A model generated the notes under the pieces. It was not told where the DNA came from. It searched no databases and saw only the letters and a list, made by a program, of their open reading frames with translations. A stretch of 5,056 bases of DNA from NCBI GenBank assembly GCA_013693815.1, contig CP059259.1, positions 651,582 through 656,637 of the forward strand, given 5' to 3'. Source of the DNA: Nocardioidaceae bacterium (GTDB lineage: Bacteria; Actinomycetota; Actinomycetes; Propionibacteriales; Nocardioidaceae). This document shows, piece by piece, positions 1 through 4,472 of the stretch. Each line of letters starts with the position of its first letter. Position 1 is the first letter of the stretch. The translations under genes were made by a program, and so were the position numbers.

Positions 1-696
1 GAGCACGATCCCGATATTGGTCAGCGCCGGCTCCATGAGTACGGCTGCCACGTCGCCGTGGGCCAACTCGCGTTCCAGCATTTCCAGGTCGTTGAACTCC
101 GCGACCCGGCTGGTTTCGGTGACCGGTACTGGTGAGCCGACGTTGCCGGGTCGGCTCAAACCGTGTCCGTCGGGCCCGACCACGATCAAGGATTCGTCGA
201 CCGAGCCGTGGTAGCAGTAAGCGTTGACCAGGATCTTGCCGCGGTCGGTGACCGCTCGGGCAAGCCGGATCGCCCAGCGGTTGGCATCGGTGGCGGTCAG
301 CGAGAAACTCCATCGTTGCGCGCCGAAGCGGCGGGTGAGCTCCGCGCCGACCCACTCGGCGTCCTCGGTGGGCAGCATGGTGGTGATCCCACCCTGCTCG
401 GCGATCCGTTGTTGCACCGCTGCGACGGTTGCGGCTGGGGAGTGGCCCGCCATCGCTCCGGTGTCGCCGAGCGCGAAGTCGACGTACTCGTGCCCGTCGA
501 TGCACCACACCCGCGCGCCTCGGGCGCGATCCAAGTAGATGGGCGAGCTTGCGGCCAGCTTGTTCATCCAGGTCATCGGCACCCGTCCGAACAGATGCTC
601 CGCGCCGGCATAGGCCGCAGCAGAGCGCGGATGATTGGCCTCGAAGAGGGCGAGTTCGGCGGCGTACGCTTCTTGGAGTCGGTCCCGGTCGATCAT
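1..696 (-). CDS. Class III PLP-dependent aminotransferase, glutamate-1-semialdehyde aminomutase-like (C-terminus cut by window edge)
   Basis: Minus-strand frame open from the ATG at 696 to the window edge, giving the first 232 residues; family members usually have about 430-450, so roughly half is missing. Seen: an N-terminal region with PMTWMNKLA (40-48), a D67-G-H-E-Y-V-D-F segment followed by GDTGAMAGH (77-85), TATDANRWAIRLAR (134-147), which corresponds to the (S/T)GTEA cofactor-phosphate-binding segment, YHG (162-164), and EPALTNIGI (222-230). These are the landmarks of fold-type I, class III aminotransferases of the glutamate-1-semialdehyde branch. The PLP-binding lysine would lie beyond the edge. 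The ATG is preceded by GAGG with a 6-nt gap. Substrate is unknown: closeness to this branch does not make it the haem-pathway HemL, and the N-terminus differs from classical HemL. It is probably a cytosolic transaminase, divergent from the tRNA gene. Confidence 0.85.
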   Translation of the reverse strand, partial: MIDRDRLQEAYAAELALFEANHPRSAAAYAGAEHLFGRVPMTWMNKLAASSPIYLDRARGARVWCIDGHEYVDFALGDTGAMAGHSPAATVAAVQQRIAEQGGITTMLPTEDAEWVGAELTRRFGAQRWSFSLTATDANRWAIRLARAVTDRGKILVNAYCYHGSVDESLIVVGPDGHGLSRPGNVGSPVPVTETSRVAEFNDLEMLERELAHGDVAAVLMEPALTNIGIVL

Positions 697-782
697 GGCG
701 AGCCTCGGTTTCCTTGTGGGTGTAGCGCTGCGCTATTCTTTCCTGTCGTTGCCTAGGGCTCAATCCCTATGCACGCGCACCA

Positions 783-863
783 GGCAGGTTGTCCGAGCGG
801 CCAATGGAAACGGACTGTAAATCCGTCGCGAAAGCTACGCAGGTTCGAATCCTGCACCTGCCA
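783..863 (+). tRNA. tRNA-Tyr (anticodon GTA)
   Basis: A full cloverleaf can be folded by eye. Acceptor GGCAGGT (783-789) pairs with ACCTGCC (856-862), with discriminator A863. The D arm is 792-808 (TCC/GGA stem), the anticodon arm 810-826 (ACGGA/TCCGT) with GTA at 817-819, the variable arm 827-838 with a short GC/GC stem, and the T arm 839-855 (GCAGG-TTCGAAT-CCTGC). The long variable arm and GTA anticodon fit bacterial tRNA-Tyr. CCA is not encoded (the next bases are CG), so it must be added afterwards. A possible -10 box TATGCA lies at 768-773, but I see no good -35. The 3' end is partly repeated at 1312-1324, which suggests use as an integration site. Confidence 0.96.
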
Positions 864-864
864 C
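852..864 (+). repeat. Direct repeat copy 1, 3' end of tRNA-Tyr (candidate attachment site core)
   Basis: CTGCACCTGCCAC spans the end of the T arm, the acceptor strand, the discriminator base and one base beyond. The same 13 bases occur at 1312-1324. Tyrosine recombinases commonly use tRNA 3' ends as attachment sites and restore the tRNA after integration; a recombinase remnant lies directly next to this copy. Confidence 0.6.
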
Positions 865-874
865 GTTTCACAGA

Positions 875-917
875 AAAGGGCTCCTGACCTGCGACGATGC
901 GGTGTCAGGGGTCCTTT
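875..917 (+). terminator. Hairpin terminator behind tRNA-Tyr
   Basis: Bases 875-888 can pair with 904-917 over 14 positions (two G-T wobbles) around a 15-nt loop, beginning AAAGGG and ending CCTTT. It starts 12 nt after the tRNA. The U tract is short (TTTGTCGTTGT), as is common for actinobacterial terminators. Because the stem is symmetric, it could also end transcription from the minus-strand integrase relic. Confidence 0.75.
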
Positions 918-949
918 GTCGTTGTCCGGCTGAATCCGGCTATCTACGG

Positions 950-1101
950 CTATCTGTGCCCCCGTGTGCCCACATTTCGTCGTCGGAGCCGTGGGGTTGA
1001 GGTGACGAGGGCTTGTTCAATCTTCGTCAGGAGGCCTGCTCGGTGCCGTCGAAGCACTTGGCGTAGACCCGCAGGAGCATCTCGACGCTGTGCCCGGCCC
1101 A
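950..1101 (-). pseudogene. Tyrosine recombinase (phage/island integrase), C-terminal remnant
   Basis: In one minus frame, 1101 down to the stop at 1027-1029 reads WAGHSVEMLLRVYAKCFDG followed by TEQAS. This resembles the end of actinobacterial integrases of the tyrosine recombinase family: GHS supplies the second conserved His, and the Tyr nine residues later is the nucleophile of strand cleavage. After a shift of frame the reading continues as TKIEQALVTS to a stop at 950, matching the usual (R/K)IE(E/Q)AL tail. The N-terminal domain and the upstream Arg-Lys-His-Arg catalytic residues are absent, and sequence beyond Trp belongs to another remnant. It therefore cannot be active. Its position beside the tRNA 3' end is the normal place for an integrase gene of a tRNA-integrated element. 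Confidence 0.72.
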
Positions 1102-1138
1102 ATGAACCCGCCCCGGGTTGTCCGGAGTCTCTGGTTGT

Positions 1139-1233
1139 GAGCCAGGACTGGGAGGCGCCGTACTGGTCGGCGACGTCGCGGACGGTGCGGTTCCGGTGAT
1201 CACCGAGGTGATCAGCAATCGGTTCAGTGTCAT
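1139..1233 (-). pseudogene. IS481-like transposase, N-terminal remnant
   Basis: From the ATG at 1233 the frame reads MTLNRLLITSVITG; one base out of register it goes on as NRTVRDVADQYGASQSWL. Put together, this resembles the start of actinobacterial IS481/IS3-type transposases: a short ITxV helix followed by a helix-turn-helix for end binding. The join needs one missing base around 1189-1194 (GGAACCGC). The similarity stops at the Trp-Leu near 1139, before the second half of the HTH region and the whole DDE catalytic domain, and the sequence runs directly into the integrase remnant. Family assignment is from remembered sequence patterns; another HTH protein is possible. Confidence 0.5.
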
Positions 1234-1310
1234 ACCCGGACGCTGGAACCTGTCCAGCGCTCAGTCCGGGATGACTCGCGACATCACTCCGGGATGTCCT
1301 GAACCAGAGC

Positions 1311-1366
1311 ACTGCACCTGCCACACCGCACTGCCACGTTCGCTGAAAAGGGCCCTTGAGCTGCAG
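1311..1366 (+). repeat. Second copy of tRNA-Tyr end plus downstream flank (candidate attR remnant), with tandem 14/13-bp units
   Basis: CTGCACCTGCCAC at 1312-1324 repeats the tRNA end at 852-864. It is followed by a second, slightly altered unit: ACTGCACCTGCCAC (1311-1324) and ACCGCACTGCCAC (1325-1337) differ by one substitution and one base length. After the second unit the flank also matches the tRNA flank: CTGCCACGTT (1331-1340) equals 858-867, and from GAAAAGGGC (1345-1353) about 18 of 21 bases agree with 873-893. The similarity thus reaches past the tRNA end into the terminator. The copy includes a perfect palindrome AAGGGCCCTT (1348-1357). Confidence 0.6.
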
Positions 1367-1575
1367 AGAAGGGTCAAGTTCATGAGACCCGGCAGTCGTT
1401 GACCTGAGGTTTCGAGGTGAGAACGCCGACTTTGGCGACGGATTTTCACCCGCTGACTTCCTCCGCCAGGGAGCGGGCCAGCGTGAGTTCTTGATCGCTG
1501 CAGAACCAGCAACTCATGGCTGATGGCCCCGGTCGTACGCTCAGTCGTCACTTCTGCGATTTCGGTCTGAGGGAC
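1367..1575. other. No gene recognised (about 210 nt)
   Basis: Between the repeat copy and the end of the TPR gene I see no convincing coding frame, RNA gene or terminator. A 23-codon minus-strand frame (1446-1517, beginning MSCWFC) exists but is too short to support. A small inverted repeat GACTC-AA-GAGTC (1573-1584) overlaps the end of the TPR gene; it is too short to call a terminator. Together with 918-1310 this makes about 650 nt without an intact gene. Confidence 0.5.
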
Positions 1576-1872
1576 TCAAGAGTCGTTGCTTGGGTCGGTC
1601 ATAAGTGTCCGGAGATGCTCGATGACGTTCGCTTGCAGGTTGGGTTGGGCGCCTCGTATCGCTGCGAGCGTCTGTGTGTCACTGAAATGTCCTTCTGCTG
1701 TGAGTGCTTGGATCTCCGTTTCGTTCTCCGCGCGTGCAGCTGTGGTCAGTTGGAGTAGCGCGAGCCGTTCCATCTCGATGGCGGACGAGTCCAAGAATGG
1801 CCCTGAATCTTCGAGCAGGCGGATCGCGTCCGTTTGGCGGCCAACAGCCAAGTAGGCACCGGCGAGGTTCAC
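1576..1872 (-). CDS. TPR protein C-terminal part, in a shifted frame (probable 3' end of the 3479 gene)
   Basis: A 98-codon frame from GTG at 1872 to TGA at 1576-1578. It opens with NLAGAYLAVGRQTDAIRLLEDSG, the second part of a TPR unit whose first helix (FQGAVRHLARAHRLAGG) is at the end of the upstream frame. The rest is helical, with a charged end (LMTDPSNDS). The upstream frame stops at TGA 1869-1871, overlapping this GTG as GTGA. Such overlaps can couple translation, but here the TPR unit is divided across the junction, and the bases before the GTG read in this frame as GNT. This suggests one ancestral protein broken by a one-base deletion in the CCCC run just upstream. I see no ribosome-binding site for separate translation. 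It is not clear whether the piece is made. Confidence 0.6.
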   Translation of the reverse strand: MNLAGAYLAVGRQTDAIRLLEDSGPFLDSSAIEMERLALLQLTTAARAENETEIQALTAEGHFSDTQTLAAIRGAQPNLQANVIEHLRTLMTDPSNDS

Positions 1873-3479
1873 GGTGTTGCCGGGGTGGCACCGCCGGCGA
1901 GCCGGTGAGCTCGGGCAAGGTGCCGCACGGCTCCTTGGAACTTCCTACTCAACAGGAGGCTCGTTCCGTAGGCGTGCTCGAACTGGGCGGGATTGGCTCC
2001 GCGCTTGTGTGCCTTGCGCAGGTAGTAGCTCGCAGAGGAAGGGTCACCCAGGTGGAGCGACATCTTGCCAGCGGCAAGCCAAATCTTAGCGTCCGTGGGG
2101 TTGCCTTGACACGCCCGTTGGAGCCTATGCATAGCTGATTCGTAGTCCTTCTGGACGATTGCGACGTGGGCTGCAAGGGCGAGGACCCATGGTTCGGGGT
2201 TCGCCAGTTCGCGGAGTAGAAGGGCAATTGCCTCGGCGGCTGCCTCGGCTTCGCCGGCGTGGACGGCTTGGTAGCGCGCGAGAGCAGCTCGACCGAGCGG
2301 GTAGGAAGGGTCGGCTGCGGCTCGCTCATAGTGCGGCCGCGCTTCGGCAGATCCGACGGACGTCAGGACGTCTGCGAACTCTTTGAGGATCCAGCTGGCG
2401 GGCGGCGGTCCGGGCGTGTCCAGGATTTCGCGGTACATGCCTATGGCTGCAGCTGCGTCGTCGAGGTCTTGGCAGGTGCGTTTCGCGAGGTTCGCGCGGG
2501 CCACGACATGGTTGGGATCGATTTCAAGGGCTCTTTTGAACGACTGGCGCGCCTCCGAGAATTTCCGGCGGCTGGCTTCCTGCGCGCCGAGGTTGTTCCA
2601 GGCGTCGGCGTCGTCTGGGTCGCGGACGGTCTGTCGTTTCAGGCTGGTCTCGGAGCCGCTGACCCACCCCTGAGCTATCTGTTGGGCCCTTATAGGTAGC
2701 GGCTTGCCGTCAGCGTCTACCGCGCGATTCAGCTGGAGCTTGAGCTGACGGAGTGTTTCTTCGAATGCAGGTGGGATGAAGTCGCCCTGCTGCTCGTCGG
2801 TGAAGAATGGGCGGGAACGGCCCTCGCCTTTGGCGTGCAGCGCTGCCGTGTCGCACCCGGCGCTCACCATTGTGTCTGTCGTGCTGGCCGCGACGTTCAC
2901 CTCCGCGAGCCGGCTTAGGACAGTGTCGGAGCCGGCTCGATTCGCGACGAGGTTCCGAAGGCTTTGCTTCGTTTCGGCGGGGACGCTGGAGGATCCGACG
3001 GTGAGGTAGAACGGTGCGCTAGGGCGTAGGCCGGTCACCATCACATGGTCCTGGGTTGTGCCTGATCGTTGCACGCGCCCGTTGACTATTTGTTCGAAGT
3101 TTGAAACGAGCGAGATTCGAGTATGCGTGCCTTCGATGGCTGCAACGACCAGCGTGTGCCGACGTTGGCGAGGATCAGGGACCTGTAGCAGTTCCGGTTC
3201 GAGCTTCTCCTTGAGGTGTTCGAGAGCCGCGTCGAGAGTGGGCAGATTTATATTGACTACCTGACGGGCGATCCATGTTGCCACCGGGAGGCCACCGAGA
3301 CTACCCAGCCCGGTCGCCCCGATGAGCATCGGGATCGGAGTGTCGCCAGCCACAGGGACGACGTTGACCAGTTTGTGGGCGTTGTTGTCAACGACCCGTC
3401 CGGTCAACGAATCGGTGAGCCGAAAGTCGCAGCACATATACACCGACTGGCGATCCGCGAGCACTTGCACGAATGTCAC
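1869..3479 (-). CDS. Predicted N-terminal-threonine (proteasome beta/HslV-like) hydrolase domain fused to TPR repeats
   Basis: Start chosen at GTG 3479, with GAGG 5 nt upstream; the open frame reaches 3740 but overlaps the divergent antitoxin gene and looks non-coding there. This gives 536 residues (about 634 if joined to the shifted 3' part). Residues 1-213 are beta-rich: MTFVQVLADRQSVYMCCDFRLTD, then VDNNAHKL and IGATGLGSLGG with helix LPVATWIARQV, then FYLTVGSSS. Counting from Thr after Met removal, D17, R19 and K35 fall where proteasome/HslV subunits have D17, R19 and K33. Residues about 291-536 are TPRs, the clearest being DAWNNLGAQEASRRKFSEAR...ALEIDPN (293-323). No signal peptide or membrane segment, so cytosolic. 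TPRs probably bind a protein partner. Peptidase activity and substrate are inference; the fold could be inactive. Confidence 0.75.
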   Translation of the reverse strand: MTFVQVLADRQSVYMCCDFRLTDSLTGRVVDNNAHKLVNVVPVAGDTPIPMLIGATGLGSLGGLPVATWIARQVVNINLPTLDAALEHLKEKLEPELLQVPDPRQRRHTLVVAAIEGTHTRISLVSNFEQIVNGRVQRSGTTQDHVMVTGLRPSAPFYLTVGSSSVPAETKQSLRNLVANRAGSDTVLSRLAEVNVAASTTDTMVSAGCDTAALHAKGEGRSRPFFTDEQQGDFIPPAFEETLRQLKLQLNRAVDADGKPLPIRAQQIAQGWVSGSETSLKRQTVRDPDDADAWNNLGAQEASRRKFSEARQSFKRALEIDPNHVVARANLAKRTCQDLDDAAAAIGMYREILDTPGPPPASWILKEFADVLTSVGSAEARPHYERAAADPSYPLGRAALARYQAVHAGEAEAAAEAIALLLRELANPEPWVLALAAHVAIVQKDYESAMHRLQRACQGNPTDAKIWLAAGKMSLHLGDPSSASYYLRKAHKRGANPAQFEHAYGTSLLLSRKFQGAVRHLARAHRLAGGATPATP

Positions 3480-3484
3480 AGGTA

Positions 3485-3488
3485 CCTC
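3485..3488 (-). promoter_or_regulatory. Ribosome-binding site deciding the GTG start at 3479
   Basis: On the minus strand GAGG is followed by TACCT and then GTG. It is the best-spaced purine motif before any candidate start in this frame, and it places Thr directly after the initiator Met, as expected for an N-terminal-threonine hydrolase fold. Confidence 0.55.
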
Positions 3489-3701
3489 GATCTGCTTGGC
3501 AACACGGGCTCTCGATTTCAAGTGGCGTCCAGTCTGTCCGTGGATGGCACAACACTCCACCGTGAAGGGGCCTCTGCTTGTGTTTGGCCACTCGGGGCGC
3601 GGGCGCGCCCCGATGTACTGCTTCGGTAGGTCGGGCATACCGGAGAGCGGCATTGAATGGCCGGACTGGTTGTGGCTACGCCGCACACCGCACTGGGCGC
3701 C

Positions 3702-3707
3702 TACACT
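3702..3707 (+). promoter_or_regulatory. Probable -10 element of a leaderless antitoxin transcript
   Basis: TACACT fits the TANNNT pattern of actinobacterial housekeeping sigma factors. It ends 7 nt before the A of the ATG at 3714, so a transcript would start at or next to the start codon. No ribosome-binding motif precedes the ATG, which supports leaderless translation, common in mycobacteria. No clear -35 box at normal spacing. Confidence 0.5.
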
Positions 3708-3713
3708 TGCCTT

Positions 3714-3938
3714 ATGAGCAGCCAGCGCGACGAGCTCCACGAGATCATCGAGTCACTCGATGATGACGGTGTTCGCAGGTTGCTTGCTGTCGCGAAGGAA
3801 CAGGTCAAGGAGCTCATTGTCAGCGTCGTTGAGAGCGCTTGGCCGCCGGGCTGGTTCAATGTCGGTACTGCGGGACGCAGTGACATCGCCATCAATGCCG
3901 AGGAGTTGCTCGCAGAGGGCTTCGGGTGCCCACGGTGA
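3714..3938 (+). CDS. vapB: VapB-like antitoxin (partner of PIN toxin)
   Basis: 74 residues starting MSSQRDELHEIIESLDDDGV, intact. The N-terminal half is predicted helical (RRLLAVAKEQVKELIVSVVESA). The second half carries WPPGWFNVGTAGRSDIA (about 43-59) and ends with EELLAEGFG, a pattern I know from mycobacterial antitoxins that sit before PIN-domain VapC toxins; this C-terminal part usually wraps the toxin active site. The chosen ATG follows a TANNNT box directly; an ATG at 3657 in frame would add 19 residues with no ribosome-binding site and would overlap the promoter. The TGA overlaps the toxin GTG (GTGA), typical for coupled toxin-antitoxin genes. The toxin is broken, so it may now be an orphan. 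No obvious DNA-binding motif, so self-regulation cannot be told. Confidence 0.75.
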   Translation: MSSQRDELHEIIESLDDDGVRRLLAVAKEQVKELIVSVVESAWPPGWFNVGTAGRSDIAINAEELLAEGFGCPR

Positions 3939-4399
3939 TCGTGGTCGACACTGGGCCGCTGGTGGTGGCAGATGACGCTGAGAACCATCAGTTGTACTGA
4001 GTTCTTCACTGGCGTGCATTTGGTGGGTCAGAAGATGCATGTCCCGGGCACGGTACTGGCTGAAGCCGGTTATCTGGTGGAGTCCAGGTCAGTCCCGATG
4101 CCGAAGCCGCGTTCCTCGAGGGTCTTGCCAGTAACGACGATGTCGAGATTGTCAAGGATGACCTCTCCCGCGTGGCTGAACTGGTGCGCCAGCACGCTGA
4201 TCTGCCGCTGGGTACCGCTGACGCCTTGGTAATCGCTGTTGCCGCGCGGCGGCTGACGCCTACGTCCGCGGCGAGATCGATGTGGACAACTCGGCGCCCG
4301 TGTCCGCGCCCGCTACGGTTTGCACTGACCCTCGGCTCGTTTGTCTCCAACTTCGTAGAAGCGCTGTTGCCAGCGCCATCTTCTAATAAGCGGAAATAG
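3935..4399 (+). pseudogene. vapC: VapC-like PIN-domain toxin, frameshifted
   Basis: PIN ribonuclease toxins cleave RNA with a cluster of acidic residues. From GTG 3935 the frame reads MIVVDTGPLVVADDAENHQLY (first conserved Asp at 5) and stops at 3998-4000. A second frame continues as CTEFFTGVHLVGQKMHVPG and LAEAGYLVESR (conserved Glu) to about 4087. A third stretch, back in the first frame register, gives SPDAEAAFLEGLASNDDVEIV, LSRVAELVRQHADLPLG and TADALVIAVAAR (conserved Asp) to about 4250. Beyond this the end of the domain is not readable in one frame; short pieces such as IDVDN and RARYGLH appear in the other two, so more small indels are likely. The open frame runs on to the stop at 4397-4399. 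Start overlaps the antitoxin stop. At least two indels make an active toxin unlikely, unless the sequence has errors. Confidence 0.75.
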
Positions 4400-4462
4400 G
4401 ACTTCCTTTGTTTTCGGTTATTGGCATAAGTGATAGTATGTGATTCCTTGTTTTCGTTTATT
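4385..4462 (+). repeat. Operator-like repeats before the Fic gene
   Basis: TTGTTTTCGGTTATT (4408-4422) and TTGTTTTCGTTTATT (4448-4462) agree at 14 of 15 bases and start exactly 40 bp apart, close to four helical turns. A weaker inverted copy, AATAAGCGGAAATAG (4385-4399), matches the reverse complement of the first at 11 of 15. The tract is much more AT-rich than its surroundings. The first copy lies where a -35 region would be and the second at the transcript start, relative to the -10 box at 4434-4439, an arrangement expected for a repressor or autoregulator. Confidence 0.6.
4434..4439 (+). promoter_or_regulatory. Probable -10 box of the Fic gene
   Basis: TAGTAT fits TANNNT. Transcription would start near 4446, leaving a leader of about 27 nt with GGAGGG (4464-4469) before the GTG at 4473. 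No strong -35; the TTTTCG within the upstream repeat is at about the right distance. Confidence 0.45.
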
Positions 4463-4472
4463 CGGAGGGCTC

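Noticed and set aside
163..756. Plus-strand 197-codon open frame
   Set aside because: It lies opposite the aminotransferase and its translation shows no recognisable features; a high-GC shadow frame.
749..773. Promoter TTGCCT/TATGCA for tRNA-Tyr
   Set aside because: The gap of 13 bp is too short for a normal promoter; only the -10 box is mentioned in the tRNA entry.
1353..1378. Possible terminator from CCCTT/AAGGG and CTTGA/TCAAG pairings
   Set aside because: Short competing stems with no U tract; better explained as a diverged copy of the tRNA flank.
1446..1517. 23-codon minus-strand frame starting MSCWFC, with a CxxC pair
   Set aside because: Too short, no partner cysteines and no clear start signal; could be chance.
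1704..2699. Several plus-strand open frames (1704-2138, 2259-2699)
   Set aside because: Opposite the TPR gene, Arg/Gly-rich low-complexity translations, no start signals.
3480..3740. N-terminal extension of the Ntn-TPR frame (87 more codons)
   Set aside because: It overlaps the divergent antitoxin gene, has no ribosome-binding site at its ATGs, and lacks domain-like sequence; the GTG at 3479 has a good site and places Thr after Met.
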